Source: Chamaecrista fasciculata (Eukaryota > Streptophyta > Magnoliopsida > Fabales > Fabaceae). Taken from it: a stretch of 64,000 nucleotides of DNA. The stretch is from assembly GCA_003254925.1 (NCBI GenBank), contig QANZ01008445.1, positions 157,898-221,897 on the forward strand, read 5' to 3'. Positions within the stretch are counted from its first letter, which is position 1. Each line of letters starts with the position of its first letter. Below are positions 1 through 12,800 of the stretch, one piece after another. The notes below the pieces were generated by a model. The model saw only the letters and a list, made by a program, of their open reading frames with translations, ran no database searches and was not told where the DNA came from. Position numbers and translations under genes: made by a program.

Positions 1-251
1 CCTGGTTTTGGCCGTAGGGCTTTACCTGGTTCGATGAGGCAACTTTGGGTCAGAAGTCACCTGCAAGTCAATGAAAACACAGGGGTGGCCCTGCGATTCA
101 CCTCCGATGCTTAAGTCAGTAAAGTGTTTGAGAGAGAGATAATAATGAGTGCTGGATAGCAATAGTGCGTACCTTTTTCCAGTGGAGGAGCTGTCCTTTT
201 ATACTGGTGAAATGAGACCTCTTTGACCTAGATATGGTCGATTGTGATCCT

Positions 252-273
252 AACTGATTTGGCCAAATCAGTT
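252..273. repeat. Perfect 22-bp palindrome
   Basis: The arms AACTGATTTGG (252-262) and CCAAATCAGTT (263-273) are exact reverse complements with no spacer. No neighbouring gene explains it. Confidence 0.8.
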
Positions 274-352
274 GTGATCTTGGTGGAAATCCTAACTGCC
301 CGTTATTCTCGCAGATCTGTTGGTTAGGATATGGGAGTAAGTTGCTATTTCT

Positions 353-498
353 CGTGAACGCCTGACTATTGGCGTCCTCGACCAATGTAGGGCGTTTGGT
401 GCCCTAATCATGCTAGGACTCTTTCCGTGGACGCCTGATTATTGGCGTTATCGACTGCCACAAGGGGCTTGGTGCCTTGCTTGTGTAGGGCTCTTTTG
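353..498. repeat. Diverged tandem duplication, 73-bp period
   Basis: CGTGAACGCCTGACTATTGG at 353 recurs as CGTGGACGCCTGATTATTGG at 426. Both are followed by a CGAC segment and then a GGGCGTTTGGTGCC or GGGGCTTGGTGCC block. The two units are clearly related but have several substitutions. This looks like part of a dispersed element. Confidence 0.6.
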
Positions 499-599
499 GC
501 GTTCTCACCCAAGGGATTCCTTAGGTGAGCCTCTGGGGCGCCCATGGCCTAAGTCTTCTAGGCCTCAAGTCTTTGGGCTTATTATCACCTATTGAAATG

Positions 600-1292
600 A
601 AACTTGAAATATATAAGAATGGTTTTAACTTTTAGCAAAGATGCCTCAACCATACATAACCAAGAGCACCCAAAGAGAGTTGGATGCTAAAGAGTTCACA
701 GTCTCACACAGTGATGGATGAGTTTGCGAAAGTGAATTGGTTTTGGATTCCAAGTTTAGCTGCTTGTGAAATGTTGTCTATGGTGATAGAAGGAAGAAAA
801 AACAGTGTATATATGTTTGAAGGAAAAGATTTGAAACAAATGATAAATATAATCCAACTCATATTCACACATTAGCTGAAATTAGCTTAGTCAACAATAT
901 TTTAATAGTTTCATAGTATGTCAAAATAGTAAGGACTAAAATGTTTAACTCTTACCAATTTATAAGGACCATTTAAAAAAAATGAAACTATAGGGATGTA
1001 ATTTGAAACTGAGGCAAACTATAGGGACCAAATGATTAATTTTCCCTATATGATATTAGAAGGATATAAAGTATAAACCGCTAATTATTATTTAAAAATT
1101 ACCAAACTACCTTAACTAACATAACGTTAATTAAATTTATTGTCAGTTATAATTTTACTTATTAATACTACTCAAGACAAAATATTTGATTTTGATTTAC
1201 AAATGGATTTCTAACACTAATTTAGATAAGATTACAACTCAAAATTTTAATGATATTAAAAAAATTGACCCATAATAGATTTAAGAAAAGAT
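600..1292. other. AT-rich intergenic DNA
   Basis: No gene is visible. Around 960-1045 phrases such as ACTATAGGGACCAAATG resemble ends of the common plant TIR repeats seen elsewhere in the window, so part of this is probably old transposon sequence. Confidence 0.4.
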
Positions 1293-1301
1293 AAATATTT
1301 T

Positions 1302-1471
1302 GGGAGTGGATCTGCTCAATTATGGGAGTGATAAAGTATGGTGAAGTATGAATCTCAACCATCCATTCTATTTTTAGTTTTGTTCCCAATGATGATGGTT
1401 GAAGGAATGGATGGTTGAGATTCATACTTCACCATACTTTATCATTCCCATAATTGAGCAGATCCACTCCC
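1302..1471. mobile_element. Hairpin MITE with 9-bp target duplication
   Basis: A 170-bp fold-back element. The left arm starts GGGAGTGGATCTGCTCAATT at 1302. The right arm, ending at 1471, is its reverse complement over about 67 bases with roughly one mismatch. It is flanked by identical AAATATTTT at 1293-1301 and 1472-1480. The long terminal inverted repeats and 9-bp duplication fit a Mutator-like MITE. The flanking 9-mer is itself AT-rich, so the class is an inference, but the hairpin is certain. Confidence 0.85.
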
Positions 1472-1480
1472 AAATATTTT

Positions 1481-2810
1481 GAGTAAACTAGTTTTTGGTC
1501 TCTAGATTATATGAGTGTTGTAGATTTGATCCTTGAATTTTCGTGAGGGTATAACCAGGTTCTCAAAATTTGCTAACTCGTTGCAAGTAAATCCTTCAAT
1601 CACCCAATTGTTTCAAAGATTGTGACGTGGACGGTTAGTGTGCCCATGTGGCACGTTTTTTCTTTTGCTAACGTGGATTGTTATCTTTCTCGTCAGCCCC
1701 AAATTTATTTAAAAAAGACTTAGTCACTTCAACAAAATTAAAAAAAGGAAATTACACATCAACTTTTTTTAAGCTTCATCACACTCTTCCCATCCCCACT
1801 CTAACCAAATCAAAACCCTTTCTCAAACTAGTCTTCCCCATAGGCATCATCACCAGTTCACCACCACCACCGCCACGGTACCACAATCAAGCAAAACTCT
1901 TCCCTCCCCCAAAACTCTAATGGTTCTAAGCTTTTTTATCCAAAAAAGTAATAATAATAAGAAAGCAAAACTCTTCTTCTATTCACATCAGTTCATCCCC
2001 TAATTATCGTCGATCTATCTACGTTGATCTCATTGCAAAAAATCATGAACCTAATAATCATCTCTTTTATGCATCTTCCACCCCACTCTCTCGTCGGCGA
2101 CAAGATCTAAGACACCGACTAGTTCTGGCGTCAATCCAAAACCCCCTCTAGTGGCTTTACTTCCCACAGAATAAGCATAAAAGAGGATGTTCATCAGTGT
2201 TTAACTTAAGGTTGTGAGGTTGTTCACTAGTGCGACTGCATTCTCGATGAACAATGATGTGGGTTGTGATGATGGAGGGGCGATGGCAAGTGATGTCAAT
2301 GGAGGGGCTAGTACTCAATGACACAAGTTGTTTAAAATCAATTCATCTAAAAGCGACGACGGTGAGTGGTGTCAATGGAGAGGCTGGTACTCAATCATAT
2401 GGTTGTTTAGGGTTCATCATCATCATCATCATCGTCAGCCTGTGGGGTTTGAAGTTGTAGGGTTGAATGTGGACTTCAAATGTTTGGAAAGAATAGTATA
2501 TTGAAACACATACTTTTTCTTCTTTTCTTTTTTATTTTTGCGAATTCATCAATCTTTTAAGGGTTGATTAGGCTTTTTTTTCAAAAAAAAAATTAATGGA
2601 TGACGTGGCAGATAATAGTTACATAGGCAAATAACAGGCCACATAAGTACATTAATGGTCCGCATCAAAATTTTTAGAACGACTGGGTGACGGAAGGATC
2701 TACTTGCAACATGTCAGCAAGTTCCGAGGATCTAATTGTACACGTACAAAATTTCCGGGACCAAATTCACAGTGCCTATATATTCTAGGGACCATAAAGT
2801 TAGTTTACTC
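1481..2810. mobile_element. TIR DNA element, non-autonomous, about 1.33 kb
   Basis: The left end GAGTAAACTAGTTTTTGGTC (1481) and the reverse complement of the right end, GAGTAAACTAACTTTATGGT (2810), begin diverged inverted repeats that can be followed for about 130-150 bases. The flanks AATATTTT and ATTATTTT match at 7 of 8 positions, which suggests an 8-9-bp target duplication. No transposase is visible inside. The interior has a CCACCACCACCGCC stretch near 1860 and a (CAT)n run near 2417-2437. It abuts the MITE at 1302-1471 and uses the same AT-rich target. Confidence 0.7.
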
Positions 2811-3396
2811 ATTATTTTTGTCAAATTATTTCTTTGGCTTCCACACGTGTGACCAACCAATCATATTACGTTCCACACACACCTCACACCTCATAACTTG
2901 CCGAGTCTTGAATTCCTATTCTACCCTCGCTATATTACAAAAATTCCGGGCCACTATTTCTCAAGGAGGAACCAAAAAGAAAAAAAGAAAAATAGTTATT
3001 AACTATTTTACACATTTTTTCCTCTTCCTCTGCGAGAGCTCGCTTGAGAGAGAGATCAGAGCTTCGGGTTTAGAATGAGTAAATAGGTTTTGCAGAGACG
3101 TTCTAGAGAGAGACGCACAAACATGGAGATAGAGAAAGAGGCGTCATTCGTCGTCGTGGTTTCGGAGTAGAGGAAAGAAAATAAACTGTATTTGCTTTAC
3201 TTTCTTTACTAGGTGTGGTTTTGAATTAGGGTTTTTGAGGGATTGGATTGGATGATCTCTGTGTGTTTCGAAAACTAGTCTTCATTGGTTTGGAGATATT
3301 CTTGACACCTTTTGGAAGATTTCAACGAAATTTTGCTGGTTTATAATGTGAGTGTTGTTGCTTTGGGTGGGTCTAGGGTTTGCGGGTGTGCTATCA
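2811..3396 (+). promoter_or_regulatory. Promoter and 5' leader region of HUB1
   Basis: The 586 bases between the TIR element and the HUB1 start codon. The part from about 3030 is purine-rich with GAGAGAGA runs (for example 3050-3060), typical of plant leaders. No TATA box can be fixed with confidence, and a spliced leader cannot be excluded. The insertions at 1302-2810 end about 0.6 kb upstream of the ATG. Confidence 0.5.
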
Positions 3397-3855
3397 ATGG
3401 GGAGTATGAGTGAACCGGACAGAAAACGACGTCACTTTAGCTCCTTGTCCCCTACAGCTGCAGCCGCTACTGCCAAGAAGCTACCCTTCTTGCCCATTTC
3501 TGAAGACAAGAAGGTAATATACCTTTGTACTCATTTTTCATTTCAAAATGATTTTATGTTTTTTTTTAGCTTTCCTTCCTTTGATGTTATTTATTCTTTA
3601 ATCCTTTATGGTGATAGAATTTAGCTTAAATTGATCATTTTCGATGTTTGCACATACTATACTACTTTTCATAATGGTAAACTAGAAATTTATGAATGAA
3701 GTGAAACATGGTATTTTATTCTGCAGAGCACCTATATGTGGTGTAGACCTTCATCCTATACTGACCAGGCTTTTTCTGTCCCCTGGATTCTTAAGAGGGT
3801 GTTTGCAAACTGGTTGAATCAGATAGTTATGTATAAGAACTCTGATAAAGAAGTC

Positions 3856-3888
<33 letters not shown>

Positions 3889-6800
3889 TCTCAAATTATT
3901 ACACAATTGACTCAAATTACTTTTATCATTTTGAATTTGTATTTTGGGTTACCCAACATCGTCTTTAAACTGTCTAGTTGATGTTCATCCATATGTTTCT
4001 CTTTTAATTTTTTTGTGATTAGTATATTGATGGTCTATCCGAATGTTAAAGCATTGGTACTTAGTAGTCGCACTTTCAACTTATAGTAGTCTTGGTTGCC
4101 TGCATATGAATTGGTGTCGTAAGATTCCATATTTGTGGCACCCAGTGGTCTTTGGTTGCCTTGGGGATAGTTAATTCAAGACTGCCTGTACCTTGCTCTA
4201 ATCAATTACCCATTTAAAGTTGGGCCCAATAAATGCTTTTGCATGAAGGATTGCAGAACTGGGCTGTTACTCTTTAATTCAGTTGGTAGTAAGTTTGGTG
4301 GTCTGAGACTAAAATGGAAACTTCTTGATTTCCATCAATTTAACATTTTATGTTGGAAGCTTGGCATGCATAATTTTCAAACTCGTGATCTCATTGAGAA
4401 AACAATCTTCGACCCCGTGGAAGGTCAAATTTGATGGGATCATGATCACAATATATACTGTCAAATCATATAGTGAATATTGTGACTTATTTCTTGTGTT
4501 GTTAGGCATGATGATGTTTTGGTAGTGCTTTTCTTTTTTTGAATTTTGTATAATTATACATATATTGGTATGATAAAATTTACTTATGAACTTAGATTAA
4601 TGAAATCACTTTGTCATCTCAGTTTGGCTTTAGAGTCAATACTATGCAATTTTTTATTTAAACTTGCGAATTTTCTTCTTATGATGCAGCTTGACATTAC
4701 TGTACTTCAGTTTCAAAATCAAAAGCTTACTCAGAAGTTAGAAACTCAGAAGTTAGAACGTGCTGCTCTAGAGAATAAATTTTCTCAACTGACAGAGCAG
4801 CAACATTTATATGATTCCACATTAACGGTGGTGAAGAAATCTTGGGAACAGGTAACTTAGTTTCACTTAGTATTTTTGCTTTTTTCCATATGGTTACTTG
4901 TTTATGCAATGAATTCTGTCACAATCATGCCTTGAGTATTGCCTATCTTCTGAATATAGGTAATTGATGATTTGGAGTTGTCTTCTGCTCACGTGAAAGC
5001 CTCTAGTAGCAGCAAATTGGATTCAAACTTTACATCAATCACAGGAGGTGAGGATCATGGTGTTCTCATTCCAACTAAAATTCTCATCTTATCTTGTTTA
5101 ATTTTTACATGTTAGTTCTTCCTTTAGTTGTTTGTATTTGAATATTACAGTTTGTTTTTGTCCATTGACATCTAGGCCATGATTTCTCTTTTGGTTGTAA
5201 GAATTGGAAAACTTACTTTTGAGTTGTACATATAATATGAGGGACACTGATCCATGTCAGTTTATTCCAATTTATTTGTATGTTATATAGAAGCAACTAT
5301 TTACAAAAAGCCAAATTTTTAACTGAAATGGCTAGTTGCTTTACTGGATGTGGATGACCAGTACAAGTATTTGCTTTATGGACACTAGATCCTTCTTATG
5401 TATGACCTAAAAGTGTCATTATGTGTTGCCTGTTGATGTGCTTTTCAGTTGACGTATTCAAATGTAAATTAAGAAACTTATGTTCAATGGAGTATTGCAT
5501 GTCTCATATGCACACTGTAGTTCTAGTTTCAGCATCTGAAGGTCATCTAGAGTTATAGACTTACTGCAATTTGTTTCTTAAATAACCAACCACTCAGTTT
5601 TCCAAATAATTTTTAGTTGTGTCTCTACTATTGCACCTCATTTGATTCAGGGATCACTCAAGGCTGAGTGCTGGACAATATTGGTCACAGCCTTTTAAAA
5701 CCTACTAAAGCTGTGCAAAAGCAAATTTTAACATTTCAGAATTGGCTTGACATGTGGATTCACAAAGGGATTGGAAAATTCTTATGAGCTAAGAGTCTTC
5801 AGTTTTTATTTATTTGTTTTGGAAGTATTCCTGTCCTCTATTTCTGTATTTTTTTCCTTCTCATCAGTAAATTATTTTTCTTGACCAATGGGTTTGATGT
5901 AGGTTTTGGTGAAGATCCTTTTGGGATCTTAAGTTTTAGTTAGGTCAATGGCTTAAGTTAATTAATGCTAGTATGCTACATCTTTGGTTTATGGCAATTT
6001 TTTTTTTCTTTTTCCGGATCATGTGCTGTGTTTGGGCTTGATTTTCATGCTTTTAGGTCATATTAGGACTTTCTATACTATTTTCATGCTGCCTTCTGAT
6101 CTGGCATTAGTGGGAAGCTGAAATCCTTGGGATTTGATTTTGACCTCTGGTTGCAGTCTTCCTCATTTTGTTATATACTACTAAGAATTATATATATGTA
6201 CATTAATTTGTGGTACAGTCCCACCGTGTGCCTTGAATTTTCTTATTCCAGTAATTATTGTATTGTTTCTCTAAACTTAGAAGTTTCTGCTTTCTATTCC
6301 AGAGGCTGGTATGGAAATTATTGTGTCTTTCAGAATCCTGGCTGATTCTTGCTTGAATTGGCCCAAAAATTCATATAATCATTCACAGAAAATCATCAGT
6401 TATCAAATTGCTTTCTGTCTCACTTTTGCTGGTTGTCCACTGCCAACTTTTATGGAAGCCTTTATATTAACCCCTAAACGACCTGATTACCTTGCTTCAG
6501 TCCATCCTAAAATTGTGACACTAGCCCAAAAATTCATATAACCATTCACAGAAAATCACCAGTCATCAAATTGCGTTCTATGTCTCACTTTTGCTGGTTG
6601 ATTAAGAAAAAGCCAAGTAACTGGGCAAAGGGAATGAAGGAATGTGGGTTTTCCTTCCCTGATCTTGCTTTATTGCCCATGCTGGTTTCTCCTAGCTGTT
6701 GATTGTTGAATATTTTGTAAAAATTTCAAAAATCTTGTTATTCTCTATGTAGCAGATGTTCTTTTAATCACTGGATGCGATCCGAGTATTGGAGAATTGA

Positions 6801-9800
6801 GGGCTTGGGTATTATCTTGTCTAAAATCTTCAATGAGCTTATAATTTCCATACTTCATTTATATGGAAATTGATATGATGTGACATGATTGGATGTTGTG
6901 AGGATCCCTGGTACAGCTATATTGATGTGACAACTATGATAGACAGTTGTCGGCTGATCCACTTTTAACAGATTTTTTGTGGTTATATTTGTAATTATAG
7001 TGATGCAAGGTCACTAATTCCTTATGGTTGTCCATAATTGTATGGTGAGCAAATTCTTCTTTCTAATTAACTTGTCTTTATATCATGTGATGATGTGTAT
7101 TTTTTCTTCAGGATGCCACACTAATTCTGAATTTGGTTCAATATGTTATATCTGGTTTCTTGTGTATCTGAGTAGTTGGGAAAGCCATGAGTAATCTTGA
7201 TATTTGATATTAGAAGGAAAATTATGGTACTACAATGTCAGCATGTTGAGAAGTGCATTTGCTAATGGGGGTCTATTGGTCTTTATGCCAGTTGGAAGTC
7301 CATCCACTGTTGAAGATGATTTTCTTAGTCGACTTGAGCAAACTGGTGCAACTGAAAGTTCCTCCACATATAGCTCAGTTAACCAGATGGAAGAGCAGGA
7401 GCAAGTTACTAATGAACAAGCTAAGAGCATTTTGCAAAATGTAGTGACAACTATTAATAACCTTTGGTGTTTGAAAGATGGATTGCATAATGCAGTGTCA
7501 ACAAAACTTCCAAGAGATGGTAAGATAGTGGTACTCTATGTCATTGTCTATGTTTAATATTAATCTTTACTTTTCTCTTAGCATTCTTACACTACCTGTT
7601 TAAAGGTGTGTGTGAGCAGAAATCCTCCATTGATCTGAAGTTGGATGTTAAAAACTTGAGATCGGCAGTCAGTGAGCTTCATTTAAAGCACAAGTCTTTG
7701 GCTAGCGAGTTCCGAAGACATAGAGATGTTGACACCAAGAATAAAGCTGAGCTTAAAAGACTAAAAGGTAAAATTTACTTTTTGAGCATCTTGGTTTATT
7801 GGGATAAAATCATATATGCGGATATTGTAATTTATTTACTTATAGATTACAGATCTTCCCTGTCTTTTTGTGCACTTGAACTTGGTCGATGACTCTGCAG
7901 AAAGAAAGATACCTCCCTGCCTGCTGAGCTTGTGTCATTTGTAATTTTTGTGGCTGCTACTTTTGACTGATTGTATATTCTGCTGATTCAAATGACCTGA
8001 TTCTGCATTTGAGTTCTGGTTGACAGATCTTGTTTTGATCTTTGGCAAGCTGCTGCTCTTTTTCTCTTTAATAAAAATATTATTTTAAAAATATTATTTC
8101 ATTTCTTTTTGGCCTTTGTAGAACATTTGGTAAATGAAACTGATTTTTGCGAATTGGAATAAGAATGTGAACATAAAGTTATCCCCTTTCAGTGTTAAGT
8201 TTCCTTGGGAATAGTGCTAGTTTACATGGGGACGGGTATCCCAATTTTATACAAATATAGAGTACGGACACGACATAATATATTTATATAAAATAATAAA
8301 AATATATTTCATATATAATATTTTTATTATCAATAAATGTTTTATAATGCATAAGAAACAAATCTATTAAATCATAATATCATATTAACTCTAATAATCT
8401 ACTATTTATTATAATCTTATAAAACAAACTAAACATTAGTTAAAGAAAACATACTTCTCAAGGCTAAGACTTTTTGTTTTAAAATCATATCACTAGTTTT
8501 TTTGGCCCAATAATAAAATGTTTGAATATTAATTTAAAATGACTTACAATCTGACCGAAAGAAGAGTTAAAATCAGAACCTATGGCTTTATCATTCACAC
8601 TATGACTCACTCGTGCTGTTCTCCATTTCCCTTATCCACAAAAATCCCAGTTCTTTCCCTACCAAACTGAGCAGTGCAAATCCAGAGCCATTGCCAAAGT
8701 CAATGGGATATGTATTTGATGCATATTTTGTTGTACCAAAGAGGTATCAGGTACGGGTACGTTAGCCGTTTAGTCGTGCCCGTGCATTGTGGGAATAGAG
8801 TCAAATTTTATCTCATTTTCTTTGATGTATGGTGCAAATGAATTAGCATGGTATGATTTCATCACTATAACTTATTGTAGATAAGTACAGAAATCAAACA
8901 AAAATTAATTGATTATTGGTTCCTCAAGAATTCTTGTTCCCACCCATCCTTGAGGAGAGAATGCTGATTACTATTTGATGCAGAATTAAGGCTTGGAATC
9001 ATTATTCCTTTATTTTTCTCTGTATGGAAAATAAGAATCTACGTTCCTTTGGAATGGTGGAAGTGATGCAACTGTTAACTTTTAAATGCTCTCATTTTGA
9101 TAAAATATTTTACACTCCTTTGAAGGAACGAATAATTTGATGGTAACCGTACTTAATTATTTTTCCTTTTTGTTTTGGTCAATATCAATGGTATGTTTAA
9201 CTACTATAAAAAAAAGGAAGAATAGGGAAAGGAGAGGAAAGGGAAGTCCTATACATAGGCCCAAATGAACGTGGTAGTGGTGTGCTAATCGCTAGGAAAG
9301 AAAATAATGAAGAATTAGTACAATGTTGAAGAGGTAAAGGTTGGAAAATTAAGAGTTGAGTGAATCTTGAATAAATCAAACTAATGAAATTAGTATCAAC
9401 AGAAATTAATGTTGGAGGCTCCAAATATGAATAAATATTTCTCTCCTATTTAATTTCTTTTAAAATAAAATTATTAGTGTAATATTTTGCCTTTGTATTT
9501 TAGCGGGAGTAAGTTTCCTATGTAGTTTGATTGGTCTACTTTGTCTTATTTCCTCTATATTTGCAAAGTCTTCGTTTCCCTTCTCTTGACGACGATGAAT
9601 TAGCTTGGTTATTTCAATCATATTTTGTTTGACATATCATATATTTTCAGATAAATATTATATTGATATTGGTAGTTGATTCTAGGTAATTGTCTGATAT
9701 TTCTGTGATTAATGGTTTGCTAAGCTTTCCTGTCTGCATTCATCCCCTTACATTTCTCGCTTCCCAAATGAATCTTTAAAATGAGAGAAGAGAAAAAAGT

Positions 9801-12800
9801 AGGAACGGGTCTCATCTTTATCATGGTTTAAAGGTTCTTATGGGATCTTCAATTTATGTCCTCTTGTGATGGGTTTATTTAGGAGAACTCAAAAGCATTG
9901 TTGCAGAATTAGAAGAAAATAATCACAATATGGCAACTCTTAAGGCAGAGAGAGAAGGAGCGAAAGGGGCTGTTTTTCCCGTCTTAAATGTTGGTACTAA
10001 GCATGTTGTTGGTGATAAGATCAGAGATAAGCAAAAGGATTTGCATGACATGGAATCATCTTTGAAGGAGATACTGGTATTGTTGTATTTTTCATTTTTT
10101 TCTTTGTGTGAGATTTCCTGGGAAATTGTACCTTAATGATTGAGGTTTACAGGACCAAGGATCATCCCGTTTAGCAGAATTGAAAAATCTTCACGAGGAA
10201 AGAATTAGAATATTACAGCAGTTGTGTGATTTACAGGTTAGATTTCCTTATTGTTTTATTCTGCTCCTGTAATCTTTATCAGGGAAGTATGATTGTTGTC
10301 TCTTTCTCCATTTGTCATATATTATTGCATATATATTTCTTCTTTTTACGAGTATTTGACTTGGGATGATTAAATCAGAACACACTAAAGAATTTGAAGT
10401 GTATTACCTCTTCCTCTGCATTCCAATTGGCAAGAGACCAGATAGAAAAGTCAAAATCAGAAGTTCTTGAGTATCAGACTTTATTCGAGAAACTACAGGT
10501 TGTAACTGGTCGGTAGTTTCATTATGCCTTTTGAATGTTGTCTTATTGTTAGGATTTGCTTCTGATGATGACGGTATTTTTCTTTTTCTATATGAATTTC
10601 TAGGTTGAGAAGGATAGCCTTGCATGGAGGGAGAGGGAGTGGTATATAAAAAGTGATTTAGTAGATGTTTTTCAGAGATCTATGGCAGTTTCTGATTCTA
10701 AAGTAGCTGATTTAGGAAATGAGATAAAAAAAAAGGTTGAGGAGAGAAATGTGATTGAAAACAGGCTGCAAGAGGCAGCAAGGGAACCAGGTATGGAATT
10801 TGGATTTTTTTATTTTTGGATAATAAAGCTAGCAAATCTAAGGCTCTATGGTTATGTACTCTAGTGATGAAGTTGATTATTCTCTCAGGAAGGAAGCAAA
10901 TTATTGCTGACTTTAGATCCCTGGTTTCTTCATTTCCTGAGGAAATGGGATCTATGCAAAGACAATTAAGTAAGTATAAAGAAGCAGCTTCGGACATCCA
11001 TTCTCTGCGGGCTAATGTACAGTCTCTCTCTATTATTCTTGAGAGGAAGGTTGGTATATTAGTCTAATATTGATCATAACTCTTGGCAACACACTATGAC
11101 AGGTCCTTAAATATATTTTTATTGTTTACATTTTATAGGTAAAAGAATGTGATGCTTTGTCTAATAGATCTGCTGATCAACTTGCTGAGACACAGAGGCT
11201 GCTTGCGGTGGTATGTTTAGTATTTTTTTATGGACAAATGAAGAAACTATTATTATAATCTGATGAAAGAGGAGAGGGTAGGATAAGATTTATTCTCAAC
11301 AAAGTTTCAAAGAAGAAAGGCATTATAGATCAAGTTGTCAATACATTATTAAGGCTCGCTAATCCTTTTATATGTCTGTTATGGTGTATACCTTAAGGAT
11401 ACGATAGGTTGAACACCTAAGAGATGCTATCAAAATGGTCGGTTTTATATCTGGTGGATTTCATTGGGTGCCTTGAATTTTTGGATCTGATTATTATGGA
11501 AATTGTGATATCATATTTGACTGGTTTCAAGTAGTTGCTCTGGCTTTGTAACCTTTGTTTGATGTTGGATATATACAGTGAATCTATTTCTTCGTCGTGT
11601 AATTGTTCTTTCGAATGCACAACATATTGAAATAAAACCCAAAAACAAATGCACTCGTACGTCTTATCAGCCAGCGTACATGTACCTGGTATGTACTGGG
11701 GGTGGGTACGTTATGATACGAACTAGATGTGTCCTAGTTAAGAAAAAGAGAACAACCCAAATGACATGCAGGGCTCATGATTATTGAGAAAAACCCAAAC
11801 CAGTAAACCATAGATGGAGGATAGAGCTTTCGATTACCCAAAATACAGAGCCACCTTCGAGCTTTTTGAGCGACAAGCCGCGTCGAGCAGTGTTGTCCAC
11901 AATATTAAACTTTCAATTTCAGGAATGGCAGAAAGTTACTGCTCTTACTCCGTCTGGCTTATTTGGTTAGGGAATGATTGAGGATTTTTGCCTTTTGGGG
12001 TTGAGGGAAGCGGGGAGAGAATGGTATGACACAGTCACTGATAAAGCCATTCTGATTTTACAAATCCAACTCTTTTTTTTTTGGGTCAGATTATAAAATT
12101 CCCTTTTATGGGTTATTAGCCCATTATAAGTCTTTGAGTCAATAAATTAGCTAACAGGCCTTGACAAACTAACAATATGATACGAAATGAAAAATCCAAT
12201 AAAAAATGACTAGCATATGAATTATAAAATATTTATTATCTATTTATTAATAGTAAAAATATGATACATGTGACATGTTTAATTATTTTATATAAATATA
12301 TTTTTGCGGTACCCTGTACCCATACCATGCAACCTAGATAAAAACTGGTTATTTTTTTTAAAATTTTTCTTAATTGTAATTATATCAAAATGCAGATGGA
12401 TGTGAAAGGTTGCTGGAATATTTCTAACAATGATACAAGTTGGGCTTTTTCAATGATTTAGTGTGTCAGGACTACTTGGCTATCAGTTTTATTAGGGTTC
12501 TTTCAGATTCAATATTAGAGTTTGCAAATTTTTTTAGATGAAAAATAATTTATTGATTAGAGAGAAAATTACAGAAATAACTACAAAAGTAGAGGAGAAT
12601 AGATCCTGTCTGAACATAAGAAAAAGAGAAAGATAATCAAAAGTAACCAAGAAATTAAGTAATAGCGTAGCCTTCCATAGAAAAGACAGTAATAATTCTC
12701 AAGGGGTACTCCTTTAAACAAACCATTTGCAGAAATCCATAGAAAAGACAGTAATAATTTTCATATGGATGGTGAGGCGAAAGAAATGTTACTTGAACAC

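Larger units (their letters stand above)
1..600. other. Repeat-like left flank, no gene recognised
   Basis: This stretch is richer in G and C than the following 2 kb and has no convincing gene. The motif CCTCCGATGCTTAAGTCAGT (100-119) resembles a phrase I associate with dispersed plant retroelements; that link is from memory and weak. It also holds a 22-bp palindrome and a diverged tandem pair, listed separately. Open frames here are short and show no domain. Confidence 0.35.

Noticed and set aside
3352..3396. In-frame ATG upstream of the HUB1 start
   Set aside because: It would add 15 hydrophobic residues (LLLWVGLGFAG) absent from the conserved EPDRKRRHF N-terminus; the ATG at 3397 fits family length and position.
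9197..9424. 75-codon frame in HUB1 intron 5
   Set aside because: Pro/Ser/Phe-rich shadow of a purine-rich stretch; no homology recognised.
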